Source: Chondrilla cf. caribensis
Lineage: Eukaryota; Porifera; Demospongiae; Chondrillida; Chondrillidae
Reading direction: 5' to 3'
DNA: 64,000 bases
Assembly: GCA_964020155.1 (NCBI GenBank)
Contig: OZ026553.1
Span: forward strand, 3,777,509 to 3,841,508
Position 1 is the first letter of the stretch. Each line of letters opens with the position of its first letter. The notes under the pieces were generated by a model. The model was not told where the DNA came from, made no database searches, and saw only the letters and a list, made by a program, of their open reading frames with translations. A program made the position numbers and the translations under genes. This document shows, in pieces, positions 13,601-28,600 of the stretch.

Positions 13601-16600
13601 TGTATGAATGTAGAATGTATAGACGTTTTCATTTAAGCTGAGTTTCTGTGCAACACTGCTAAGTTGACATGAAATACATGTGCACTAAGCATAATATGAG
13701 TGGATACATAGTATAGTAGTGATTCGTGAGCATAAATTTTACTGCATGTGATCTTGTAAGATTGGCCCCACCACTCATTTTAAGCTTCGCACCTTGCTAT
13801 AATGTTTACAAACCACCCACACAGTTGCATTGTTATGGTTGATGCAATACCTTGCTGTGTTATGAGTTGAAGAGAGGTACAATATGTCAGCCCAGGAAGT
13901 ACTAAGCCTTTGATTCACCCACACAACATATCACATATACATATCCTGTACATTGCCTAGATTATGGATATTTACAATAAAATTGTACCACCTTTTAATA
14001 ACATCACTTCTTCCTTCCCAGTAAAGCCACTCTTCTGCAAGATGTCTGCAATTCTTGTCATCACTGAGAGTTCTTTTGTGCATGAAACAGCACAAATGCG
14101 TTTCAAAGCAGTCCTCAATGAGAATCTCCTCCAGTTCTTGTGTATTTCTCCAACTTCTTCTTTGGACATCAATCCTTCCTGACTGATATCACCAAGTGCT
14201 ATGTAGAAGAAGGGGACGTAAGTAGTAATAACAACAACCAAAATAAGAAGAATAACAAGGAGAACAAGAAGTAGGAATGATACTGCAATACATGTCACAT
14301 GTTCCCCTTGTGTGTAGGGTTGGCATGTGCAGTGTGTGCATCTCTGTTCACCATTATTAGGGAAATATACCACATTCGTCATTGAATAATTCACCAAGAA
14401 ATGATGGATATATGCACACAGTGTCACATGCATGTATGCACGCACAGACATACATATACACAGATGTACATATAGTGTACAGTATATGTACAGTACATAC
14501 AGATGGACTGTACACATACATGTCATTATACATAAGTATGTACACACACATGTCAGAGATCTGTAAATCTGGAAGGATTGTAATGGGTATTAATACAATT
14601 GTTATACTGTTCATGAAGGCGAGGTCAGTGTTAACAATTGAGATAAAGTGTCTGTTATTATGTGGGATGTTTACACTTGAAATAATACAATTTTGTAAAT
14701 CAACCACCCACACAGTTGTATTGTTATGGCTGATGCAATGACGTGTTATGGTATTATTCAAAAATAGGTACAATGTGTCTGCATGGGAAGTATTAAACTG
14801 TCCATCTCCCCACACAACACACCACATATTATACATACTGTATTGTCATGTACATTAGCTGGAGTAAACAAAGATGTTGGTATACATGTGTACATACACA
14901 CGTCAGAATTCTGTGACTATGGAAATATTGTAGTGGATATAGACACAATTGCTGTATTGCTAATGAGGGCAAGGTTGGTGTCAACAATTAAGATAAAGAG
15001 TTTGTACCCACTACAGCCCTTCCAGAGGTACATCATATTTACTATATGGTGTGTTTACATACTATAATGTTTACTAAACACCCACACAGTTGCATTGCTA
15101 TGGTTGATGCAATACATTGCCGTGTTATAGTTGAAGAGAGGTACAATATGCCAGCCCAGGAAGTACTAAGCCTTTGATCCACCCACACAACATATCACAT
15201 ATACATATCCTGTACATTGCCTAGATTATGGATATTTACAATAAAATTGTACCACCTTTTAATAACATCACTTCTTCCTTCCCAGTAAAGCCACTCTTCT
15301 GCAAGATATCTACAATTCTTGTTATCACTGAGGGATCTTTTGTGCATGAAATGGCACAAGTGGGATCCAAAGCAGTCAACCATGGGTAGCTCTCCCATTT
15401 CTTCTGTATTTCTCCAACTTCTTCTTTGGACATCAATCCTTCCTGACTGATATCACCAAGTGCTATGTAGAAGAAGGGGACGTAAGTAGTAATAACAACA
15501 ACCAAAATAAGAAGAATAACAAGGAGAACAAGAAATAGGAGTAATACTGCAATACATGTTACATGTTCCCCTTGTGTGTAGGGTTGGCATGTGCAGTGTG
15601 TGCATGTCTGTTCACCATTAATTAGGGAAATACACCACATTCGTCATTGAATAATTCACCAAGAAATGATGGATATATGCACACAGTGTCACATGCATGT
15701 ATGCACGCACAGACATACATATACACAGATGTACATATAGTGTACAGTATATGTACAGTACATACAGATGGACTGTACACATACATGTCATTATACATAA
15801 GTATGTACACACATGTCAGAGATCTGTAAAAAAAATTAAGGATTGTAGTGGGTATTGATACAATTGTTATACTGTTCATGAGGGCAAGGTCAGTGTTAAC
15901 AATTGAGATAAAGTGTCTGTTATTATGTGGGATGTTTACACTTGAAATAATACAATTTTGTAAGTCAACCACTCACACAGTTGTATTGTTATGGCTGGTG
16001 CAATGACGTGTTATGGTATTATTCAAAAATAGGTACAATATGTCCGCATGGGAAGTATTAAACTGTCCATCTCCCCACACAACACACCACATATTATACA
16101 TACTGTATTGTCATGTACATTGGCTGGAGTACACAAAGATGTTGGCATACATATATACATACATACATGTCAGAGCTGTGTGACTATGGAAATATTGTAG
16201 TGGATAGACACAATTACTGTATTGTTAACGAGCGCAAAGTTGGTGTCAACAAATAAGATAAAGAGTGTGTACTCACTACAGCCCTTCCAGAGGTACTTCA
16301 TATTTACTATGTGGTGTGTTTACATATTATAATGTTTACTAACCACCCACACAGTCGTATTGTTATGGATGATGCAATTCCTTGCCGTGTTATAGTTGAA
16401 TGTAGAGGTACAATATGTCAGCCCAGGTAGTACTAAGCCTTTGATCCACCCACACAACATACCACATATACATATCCTGTACATTGCCTAGATTATAAAT
16501 GTTCACAATAATTGTTCCACCTTTCAATAACATCACTCCTTCCACCCTAGTAAAGCCACTCTTCTGCAAGATATCTGCAATCCTTGTCATTACTGAGGGT

Positions 16601-19600
16601 TCTTTTGTACATGAAATGGCACAAATGTGATTCAAAGCAGTCAACCTTGAGGATCTCCCCCATTTCTTCTGTACTTCTCCAACTTCTTCTTTGGATATCA
16701 ATCCTTCCTGACTGATATCACCAAGTGCTATGTAGAAGAAGGGGACGTAAGTAGTAATAACAACAACCAAAATAAGAAGAATAACAAGGAGAACAAGAAA
16801 TAGGAGTAATACTGCAATACATGCTACATGTTCCCCTTGTGTACAGGGTTGGCATGTGCAGTGTGTACATGTCTGTTCACCATTAATTAGGGAAATACAC
16901 CACATTCGTCATTGAATAATTCACCAAGAAATGATGGATATATGCACACAGTGTCACATGCATGTATGCACGCACAGACATACATATACACAGATGTACA
17001 TATAGTGTACAGTATATGTACAGTACATACAGATGGACTGTACACATACATGTCATTATACATAAGTATGTACACACATGTCAGAGATCTGTAAAAAAAA
17101 TTAAGGATTGTAGTGGATATTGATACAATTGTTATACTGTTCATGAGGGCAAGGTCAGTGTTAACAATTGAGATAAAGTGTCTGTTATTATGTGGGATGT
17201 TTACACTTGAAATAATACAATTTTGTAAGTCAACCACTCACACAGTTGTATTGTTATGGCTGGTGCAATGACGTGTTATGGTATTATTCAAAAATAGGTA
17301 CAATGTGTCCGCATGGGAAGTATTAAATTGTCCATCTCCCCACACAACACACCACATATTATACATACTGTATTGTCATGTACATTAGCTGGAGTAAACA
17401 AAGATGTTGGTATACATGTGTACATACACACGTCAGAATTCTGTGACTATGGAAATATTGTAGTGGATATAGACACAATTGCTGTATTGCTAATGAGGGC
17501 AAGGTTGGTGTCAACAATTAAGATAAAGAGTTTGTACCCACTACAGCCCTTCCAGAGGTACATCATAATTACTATATGGTGTGTTTACATACTTAGTCTA
17601 TAATGTTTACTAACCACCCACACAGTTGCATTGCTATGGTTGATGCAATACCTTGCTGTGTTATAGTTGAAGAGAGGTACAATATTATGTCAGCCCAGGA
17701 AGTACTAAGCCTTTGATCCACCCACACAACATACCACATATACATATCCTGTACATTGCCTAGATTATGGATATTTACAATAAAATTGTACCACCTTTTA
17801 ACAACATCACTTCTTCCTTCCCAGTAAAGCCACTCTTCTGCAAGATGTCTGCAATTCTTGTCATCACTGAGGGTTCTTTTGTACATGAAATTGTACAAAT
17901 GGAATTCGATACAGCCTTCAATGAGGATCCCTCCCAACACTTTGGTACTTGTTGAATTTCTTCTTTGGACATCAGTCCTTCCTGACTGATATCACCAAGT
18001 ACTATGTAGAAGAAGGGGACGTAAGTAGTAATAATAATAATAACAATGACAACAAGAAGAATAACAAGGAGAACAAGAAGTAGAAATAATACTGCAATAC
18101 ATGCTACATGTTCCCCTTGTGCATAGGGTTGGCATGTGCAGTGTGTGCATGTCTGTTCACCATTATTAGGGAAATACACCACATTCATCATTGAATAATT
18201 TATCAAGAAATGATGGATATGCACATACGTAGTGTCACATGCATGTACGCGTGTACAGACATACATACACACAGATGTACGTACAGTGTACAGGATATGT
18301 ACAGTACGTACAGATGTACTGTACACATATATGTCATTATATACATAAGTATGTACACACACATGTCAGAGATCTGTAAATCTGGAAGGATTGTAGTGGA
18401 TATTGATACAATTGTTATACTGTTCATGAGGGCGAGGTCAGTGTTAACAATTGAGATAAAGTGTCTGTTATTATGTGGGATGTTTACACTTAAAATAATT
18501 ATACCATTAATTTTTGTAAGTCAACCACCCACACAGTTGTATTGTTATGGCTGATGCATCGGGTATCGGGTATTGGGTATTCTTATTTAATGTGGGGAAC
18601 CGTTAGCCATAGGCTATTTAAGTGGCACCCACAAAGAAAAGAAAAAGAAAAAGGAGTATACAAAGTAAAAGAATGAATATGAAATAAAATGGGATAAAAT
18701 AAATAAAATTTGTAGAAATTTCAAATATAAATGGAGTCAGCAAATGTATAAGTAATATCACAACATTGAGATTGATAAATAAGATAAATAAATGAATAAA
18801 TAAATAAATAAATGAATAAATAAATGGATATTAAAAATTAAAAAATAAGAATCACTATATAATTAACATTTGTACATGCACATGCAATGAACAAAATATA
18901 AAAGTACATAGATGTTCAATAAGAGAAATATTGATTACAAAGAATTGAAAAATTTTTGAAATCCATGGCTCCTCGGACATGCACTGGTAATGACCTCCAA
19001 ACAGAAGCACCCACGAAACTGAAACACCTTTGACCCAGAGAAGTACGAAGAGGAGGCAGATTAAGTTGAGAAGATGAGGAAGAGCGAGTGTTGTATTGGG
19101 AAGGAGGGCAAGAGAAAAGCTGGGAGAGATAGGGGGGAGAGTTCGAAGTCAGGCACTTAAATACCATTTGGGCAGTGTGAAGTTTCCTCCGTGTTGTTAG
19201 AGTGGACAGACCCAGTTCTCTACGGGCAGCAGTGGCTGAATAGTCGTAGTGCCTGCGTAAAACTGTACGGCAAGAGAAGTTGAGGAGGATTTCCAAATGG
19301 TGTGCTTCTTGTTTGGTGCATCCGAACCAAACAACATCACAATAGTCAAAGTGCGGAAGAATGTAGGACTTGAGAAAAAGAAGTAGGAGGGGGCGAGGCA
19401 GAAACCAAGAGAGCCGACGAAGCAAGTTCAGACTACGGGAGACCTTCTTACACACCATGTTAATGTGATCCACCCAAGTGAGGGTGTTGTTGATAATAAC
19501 TCCAAGAAATTTGAAGCTCTGAACACAATCATAGTTCTATCATCAATTTTCAGTGTTAAATCACCATCCACAATCTTCTTTCTGGAATGAATCAGCATCG

Positions 19601-22600
19601 ACTTTGTTTTGCCCACATTTATTTTCAGACCATTTCTTTTGAGCCACAGATTAGCAAGGTCCAGACAGAGCTGAAGTGATGACTGGATGGAGGAAACACT
19701 GTCACTGACAATGTAGATGGTGGTATCATCAGCGAACAGAACTGTAGAGTCTGGAGGAAGGATTGAAGGAAGATCATTGATGAAGACAGAGAAGAGGGTG
19801 GGACCAAGTACAGAGCCTTGAGGAACACCGGAGGAAGGGAAGCCGGGAGAAGAATAAGAGTCGGCAACACGAGTGATATGGGAATGATTGGAAAGATATG
19901 ATTGAAACCAGGAGATAGCAGAAGCAGAAAGGCCGAGGTTGGATAGTTTGGATAACAGAAGTTCATGCAATGACGTGTTATGGTATTATTCAAAAATAGG
20001 TACAATATGTCCGCATGGGAAGTATTAAACTGTCCATCTCCCCACACAACACACCACATATTATACATACTGTATTGTCATGTACATTAGCTGGAGTAAA
20101 CAAAGATGTTGGTATACATGTGTACATACACACGTCAGAATTCTGTGACTATGGAAATATTGTAGTGGATATAGACACAATTGCTGTATTGCTAATGAGG
20201 GCAAGGTTGGTGTCAATAATTAAGATAAAGAGTTTGTACCCACTACAGCCCTTCCAGAGGTACATCATATTTATACTATATGGTGTGTTTACATACTATA
20301 ATGTTTACTAAACACCCACACAGTTGTATTGTTATGGTTGATGCAATACCTTGCTGTGTTATTAGTTGAAGAGAGGTACAATATGTCAGCCCAGGAAGTA
20401 CTAAGCCTTTGATCCACCCACACAAGATATCACATATACATATCCTGTACATTGCCTAGATTATGGATATTTACAATAAAATTGTACCACCTTTTAATAA
20501 CATCACTTCTTCCTTCCCAGTAAAGCCACTCTTCTGCAAGATGTCTGCAATTCTTGTCATCACTGAGGGTTCCTTTGTGCATGAAATGGCACAAGTGGGA
20601 TCCAAAGCAGTCAACCATGGGTATCTCTTCCATTTCTTCTGTATTTTTCCAACTTCTTTTTTGGACATCAATCCTTCCTGACTGATATCACCAAGTGCTA
20701 TGTAGAAGAAGGGGATGTAAGTAGTAATAACAACAACCAAAATAAGAAGAATAACAAGGAGAACAAGAAGTGGGAATGATACTGCAATACATGCTACATG
20801 TTCCCCTTGTGTACAGGGTTGGCATGTGCAGTGTGTATATGTGTGTTCACCATTAATTAGGGAAATACACCACATTCGTCATTGAATAATTCACCAAGAA
20901 ATGATGGATATATGCACACAGTGTCACATGCATGTATGCACGCACAGACATACATATACACAGATGTACATATAGTGTATAGTATATGTACAGTACATAC
21001 AGATGGACTGTACACATACATGTCATTATATACATAAGTATGTACACACACGTCAGAGATCTGTAAAAAAAATTAAGGATTGTAGTGGGTATTGATACAA
21101 TTGTTATACTGTTCATGAGGGCGAGGGCAGTGTTAACAATTGAGATAAAGTGTCTGTTATTATGTGGGATGTTTACACTTAAAATAATTATACCATTAAT
21201 TTTTGTAAGTCAACTACCCACACAGTTGTATTGTTATGGCTGGTGCAATGACGTGCTATGATATTATTCAAAAATAGGTACAATGTGTCCGCATGGGAAG
21301 TATTAAACTGTCCATCTCCCCACACAACACACCACATATACATACTGTATTGTCATGTACATTAGCTGGAGTAAACAAAGATGTTGGTATACATGTGTAC
21401 ATACAAACGTCAGAATTCTGTGACTATGGAAATATTGTAGTGGATATAGACACAATTGCTGTATTGTTAATGAGGGCAAGGTTGGTGTCAACAATTAAGA
21501 TAAAGAGTTTGTACCCACTACAGCCCTTCCAGAGGTACATCATATTTATACTATATGGTGTGTTTACATACTATAATGTTTACTAAACACCCACACAGTT
21601 GTATTGCTATGGTTGATGCAATACCTTGCTGTGTCATTAGTTGAAGAGAGGTACAATATGTCAGCCCAGGAAGTACTAAGCCTTTGATCCACCCACACAA
21701 CATATCACATATACATATCCTGTACATTGCCTAGATTATGGATATTTACAATAAAATTGTACCACCTTTTAATAACATCACTTCTTCCTCCCCAGTAAAG
21801 CCGCTCTTCTGCAAGATGTCTGCAATTCTTGTTATCACTGAGGGTTCCTTTGTACATGAAATTGTACAAATGGAATTCAATGCAGTCTTCAATGAGGATC
21901 CCTCCCAACACTTTGGTACTTGTTGAATTTCTTCTTTGGATATCAGTCCTTCCTGACTGATATCACCAAGTACTATGTAGAAGAAGGGGACGTACGTAGT
22001 AATAATAATAATAACAATGACAACGAGAAGAATAACAAGGAGAACAAGAAGTAGAAATAATACTGCAATACATGCTACATGTTCCCCTTGTGTGTAGGGT
22101 TGGCATGTGCAGTGTGTGCATGTCTGTTCACCATTATTAGGGACATAATACACCACATTCATCATTGAATAATTTATCAAGAAATGATGGATATGCACAT
22201 AGTGTCACATGCATGTACGCATGTACAGACATACATACACACAGATGTACGTACAGTGTACAGGATATGTACAGTACATACAGATGGACTGTACACATAT
22301 ACAGTGGTAAACGCATAATATGTCACCGCTTATTATGCCAAACCGCTTATTATGCCCCTATTTTCCTGAATGAATTCATTAGTATGTAATTACTATACAT
22401 ATAATTTGCCAAACACCATATCCGCCATCCGCCATTGTTACACTGACACCAATTGATTGATTACCATGTGTTAGGTAACACTTTATATGCCACACCTCAT
22501 TTGTGTCACTTTATCAGTTTGTCACTTATCACTTTATCACTGTCTATTGTGCTGCACAGTCACAAGTGCAGGCCACTTTTCTGCAGTATTTTCATCATTG

Positions 22601-25600
22601 ACTGTTTGCTAATGTTATAGCTAGTAGGAGCTGTGCTCGTCTTTACTATTATCACCATTATTATGTATATCCTCATTAATTTATAATTATCGATTCTATT
22701 CAATAACGTTCGTTGTTTGGTTAATATGCCAAAACGGATAATAGGCCAAATTTTTCAGAACCAATTGTGGCATATTAGGTGTTTACCACTGTATGTCATT
22801 ATATACATAAGTATGTACACACACGTCAGAGATCTGTAAATCTGGAAGGATTGTAGTGGATATTGATACAATTGTTATAGTGTTCATGAAGGCGAGGTCA
22901 GTGTTAACAATTGAGATAAAGTGTCTGTTATTATGTGGGATGTTTACACTTGAAATAATTATACCATTAATTTTTGTAAGTCAACCACCCACACAGTTGT
23001 ATTGTTATGGCTGATGCAATGACGTGTTATGGTATTATTCAAAAATAGGTACAATGTGTCCGCATGGGAAGTATTAAACTGTCCATCTCTCCACACAACA
23101 CACCACATATTATACATACTGTATTGTCATGTACATTAGCTGGAGTAAACAAAGATGTTGGTATACATGAGTACATACACACGTCAGAATTCTGTGACTA
23201 TGGAAATATTGTAGTGGATATAGACACAATTGCTGTATTGCTAATGAGGGCAAGGTTGGTGTCAACAATTAAGATAAAGAGTTTGTACCCACTACAGCCC
23301 TTCCAGAGGTACATCATATTTACCATATGGTGTGTTTACATACTATAATGTTTACTAACCACCCACACAGTTGTATTGCTATGGTTGATGCAATACCTTG
23401 CTGTGTTATTAGTGGAAGAGAGGTACAATATGTCAGCCCAGGAAGTACTAAGCCTTTGATCCACCCACACAACATATCACATATACATATCCTCTACATT
23501 GCCTAGATTATGGATATTTACAATAAAATTGTACCACCTTTTAATAACATCACTTCTTCCTCCCCAGTAAAGCCGCTCTTCTGCAAGATGTCTGCAATTC
23601 TTGTCATCACTGAGGGTTCCTTTGTGCATGAAATGGCACAAATGTGATCCAAAGCAGTCAACCATGGGTATCTCTCCCATTTCTTCTGTATTTTTCCAAC
23701 TTCTTTTTTGGACATCAATCCTTCCTGACTGATATCACCAAGTGCTATGTAGAAGAAGGGGACGTAAGTAGTAATAACAACAACCAAAATAAGAAGAATA
23801 ACAAGGAGAACAAGAAGTAGGAATGATACTGCAATACATGCTACATGTTCCCCTTGTGTACAGGGTTGGCATGTGCAGTGTGTACATGTCTGTTCACCAT
23901 TAATTAGGGAAATATACCACATTTGTCATTGAATAATTCACCAAGAAATGATGGATATATGCACACAGTGTCACATGCATGTATGCACGCACAGACATAC
24001 ATATACACAGATGTACATATAGCGCTGGGCGGTATACCGAATATATAGTAATACCGCGGTATTATTTGTGCACGGTTTTGATACCGGCTGACTTTTTTCT
24101 ATACCGAGATATCGTGATATCACGGTATTCTCTAAGGTTTAACCGGTATTTTAAGTAATGTATTCCTGAGATAACAAATTTCGCCCTGAAATGATGTGTT
24201 CTGAATCCTTCGAAACTATTGCTGCGACCATAGCTGCGACAGCCATGATTACGAGCACGAAAAGTGTGCGTGTGCGGAGTTAATACGTTGTTAGACGGAA
24301 TGAGAGAATGTTGTCAAAATGGCGACGTCGTCGGCTGCAAGTTTAAATTTTGATCAGCGAACGAGCGATACGGGTGATCCGAGCAATGAACTTCATCTTG
24401 TCGATAAGATGAATGCTAAATCTGATATTTGGAAGTACTTTGCGCTCCGAGTTAACGAGGACGACAAAGTAGTGGATTATTTATTCATTTATTTATGTTT
24501 ATTTATTTCATTATTATTAAATCAAGGATTCAGTTATTTCGATGCCCAACTATAACCTTAAGACTCGGTATACCGTAATACCGCGGTATAATGTTGGCAA
24601 TATACCGAAACTGATATTTTTTGATACCGCCCAGCGCTATGTACATATAGTGTACAGTATATGTACAGTACATACAGATGGACTGTACACATACGTACAT
24701 GTCATTATACATAAGTATGTACACACATGTCAGAGATCTGTAAATCTGGAAGGATTGTAGTGGATATTGATACAATTGTTATACTGTTTATGAGGGCGAG
24801 GTCAGTGTTAGCAATTGAGATAGAGTGTCTGTTATTATGAGGGATGTTTACACTTGAAATAATACAATTTTGTAAGTCAACCACCCACACAGTTGTATTG
24901 TTATGGCTGATGTAATGACGTGTTATGGTATTATTCAAAAATAGGTACAATGTGTCCACATGGGAAGTATTAAACTGTTCATCTCCCCACACAACACACC
25001 ACATATTATACATACTGTATTGTCATGTACATTAGCTGGAGTAAACAAAGATGTTGGTATACATGTGTACACACACGTCAGAATTCTGTGACTATGGAAA
25101 TATTGTAGTGGACATAGACACAATTGCTGTATTGCTAATGAGGGCAAGGTTGGTGTCAACAATTAAGATAAAGAGTTTGTACCCACTACAGCCCGTCCAG
25201 AGGTACATCATATTTACTATATGGTGTGTTTACATACTATAATGTTTACTAAACACCCACACAGTTGTATTGCTATGGTTGATGCAATACCTTGCCGTGT
25301 TATTAGTTGAAGAGAGGTACAATATGTCAGCCCAGGAAGTACTAAGCCTTTGATCCACCCACACAACAGATCACATATACATATCCTGTACATTGCCTAG
25401 ATTATGGACGTTTACAATAAAATTGTACCACCTTTTAATAACATCACTTCTTCCTTCCCAGTAAAGCCACTCTTCTGCAAGATGTCTGCAATTCTTGTTA
25501 TCACTGAGGGTTCCTTTGTACATGAAATTGTACAAATGGAATTCGATGCATTCTCCAATGAGCATCCCTCCCAACACTTTGGTACTTGTCGAATTTCTTC

Positions 25601-28600
25601 TTTGGACATCAGTCCTTCCTGTCTGATATCACCAAGTACTATGTAAAAGAAGGGGACGTAAGTAGTAATAATAATAATAACAATGACAACGAGAAGAATA
25701 ACAAGGAGAACAAGAAATAGGAATGATACTGCAATACATGCTACATGTTCCCCTTGTGTGTAGGGTTGGCATGTGCAGTGTGTGCATGTCTGTTCACCAT
25801 TATTATAGGGAAATACACCACATTCATCATTGAATAATTTATCAAGAAATGATGGATATGCACAGTGTCACATGCATGTACGCATGTACAGACATACATA
25901 TACACAGATGTACGTACAGTGTACAGGATATGTACAGTACATACAGATGTACTGTACACATACATGTCATTATATAAATAAGTATGTACACACATGTCAG
26001 AGATCTGTAAATCTGGAAGGATTGTAGTGGATATTGATACAATTGTTATACGGTTCATGAAGGCGAGGTCAGTGTTAACAATTGAGATAAAGTGTCTGTA
26101 ATTATGTGGGATGTTTACACTTGAAATAATACCATTTTGTAAATCAACCACCCACACAGTTGTATTGTTATGGCTGGTGCAATGACGTGCTATGGTATTA
26201 TTCAAAAATAGGTACAATGTGTCCGCATGGGAAGTATTAAACTGTCCATCTCCCCGCACAGCACACCACATATTATACATACTGTATTGTCATGTACATT
26301 ATAGCTGGAGTAAACAAAGATGTTGGTATACATGTGTACATACACACGTCAGAGCTCTGTGACTATGGAAATATTGTAGTGGATGTAGACACAATTGCTG
26401 TATTGCTAATGAGGGCAAGGTTGGTGTCAACAATTAAGATAAAAAGTTTGTACCCACTACAGCCCTTCCAGAGGTACATCATATTTACTATATGGTGTGT
26501 TTACATACTATAATGTTTACTAAACACCCACACAGTTGTATTGCTATGGTTGATGCAATACCTTGCCGTGTTATTAGTTGAAGAGAGGTACAATATGTCA
26601 GCCCAGGAAGTACTAAGCCTTTGATCCACCCACACAACAGATCACATATACATATCCTGTGCATTGGCTAGATTATGGATATTTACAATAAAAGTGTACC
26701 ACCTTTTAATAACATCACTTCTTCCTTCCCAGTAAAGCCGCTCTTCTGCAAGATGTCTACAATTCTTGTCATCACTGAGGGTTCCTTTGTACATGAAATT
26801 GTACAAATGGAATTCGATGCAGCCTGCAATGAGAATCCCTCCCAACACTTTGGTACTTGTTGAATTTCTTCTTTGGATATCAGTCCTTCCTGACTGATAT
26901 CACCAAGTACTATGTAGAAGAAGGGGACGTAAGTAGTAATAATAATAATAACAATGACAACGAGAAAAATAACAAGGAGAACAAGAAGTAGAAATAATAC
27001 TGCAATACATGCTACATGTTCCCCTTGTGTGTAGGGTTAGCATGTGCAGTGTGTGCATGTCTGTTCACCATTATTAGGGAAATATACCACATTCATCATT
27101 GAATAATTTATCAAGAAATGATGGATATGCACATAGTGTCACATGCATGTACGCATGTACAGACATACATACACACAGATGTACGTACAGTGTGCAGGAT
27201 ATGTACAGTACGTACAGATGTACTGTACACATATATGTCATTATTATACATAAGTATGTACACACATGTCAGAGATCTGTAAATCTGGAAGGATTGTAGT
27301 GGATATTGATACAATTGTTATATTGTTCATGAGGGCGAGGTCAGTGTTAACAATTGAGATGAAGTGTCTGTTATTATGTGGGATGTTTACACTTGAAATA
27401 ATACCATTTTGTAAATCAACCACCCACACAGTATTGTTATGGCTGATGCAATGATGTGCTATGGTATTATTCAATAATAGGTACAATGTGTCCACATGGG
27501 AAGTATTAAACTGTCCATCTCCCCACACAACACACCACATATTATACATACTGTATTGTCATGTACATTAGCTGGAGTAAACGAAGATGTTGGTATACAT
27601 GTGTACATACACATGTCAGAGCTCTGTGACTATGGAAATATTGTAGTGGATGTAGACACAATTGCTGTATTGCTAATGAGGGCAAGGTTGGTGTCAATAA
27701 TTAAGATAAAGAGTTTGTACTATATGGTGTGTTTACATACTATAATGTTTACTAACCACCCACACAGTTGCATTGCTATGGTTGATGCAATACCTTGCTG
27801 TGTTATTAGTGGAAGAGAGGTACAATATGTCAGCCCAGAAGTACTAAGCCTTTGATCCACCCACACAACAGATCACATATACATATCCTGTACATTGCCT
27901 AAATTATGGATATTTGCAATAAAATTGTACCACCTTTCAATAACATCACTTCTTCCTTCCCAGTAAACAGTGACACACACGCACGTACACACGCACACAT
28001 GCACGCATACACATACACGCACACACACATGCACACATATGTATATATATGTACATACATACGTGTACATGTTGTCATACATACATGCATACATGTGTGT
28101 GCACACACATGCCATAGCTCTGTACCTCTGTGGATATACACTATTGCTATATTGTTAATGAGGGCTAGGTTGGTGTTAACAATTAGGATAAATTGTGTGT
28201 GCCCACTACAGCCCTTCCAGAGGTACTTTACAGCTATTACGTAGGTGATATGTTTACACATGAAATAATACATGAAGTCCACAAGAAGTAATTAGGCTAG
28301 GTTCTGCCCTCACAACACACCACATATAGATTATTATCATGTCCATTGGCTGGATTATGGAGGCAATACATGCACACATGCATGCATGTACGGACACACA
28401 CACACATACACATGCACATGTACTACACATACATACATGACATCATAAGAATGTATAAATGTACATTTATGTGTATATTTCATGCATATCTTATAGCTAT
28501 AAAATACCCCTGGAAGGTCTGAAGCAGAAACATGAGTTCTCCCCTCATTTTACCACCACTGACCAATACAATGTGTTAGCATGTTCCTTATCCACATGCC

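Larger units (their letters stand above)
7640..28330. repeat. 1.27-kb tandem repeat array carrying the G1 cassette exons
   Basis: About sixteen periods, measured from the recurring landmark around CCGCATGGGAAGTATTAAA at 7755, 9029, 10263, 11536, 12809, 14771, 16036, 17301, 20003, 21281, 23052, 24949, 26216 and 27484. After subtracting transposon insertions the spacing is about 1.23-1.29 kb. Each period contains one 207-bp cassette exon plus two diverged copies of a roughly 400-bp spacer module, so the repeat is itself built from older duplications. Confidence 0.93.

Noticed and set aside
8223..27000. CRISPR-like spaced repeats
   Set aside because: The period is 1.27 kb with conserved spacers and exons; the genome is eukaryotic. 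No CRISPR features.
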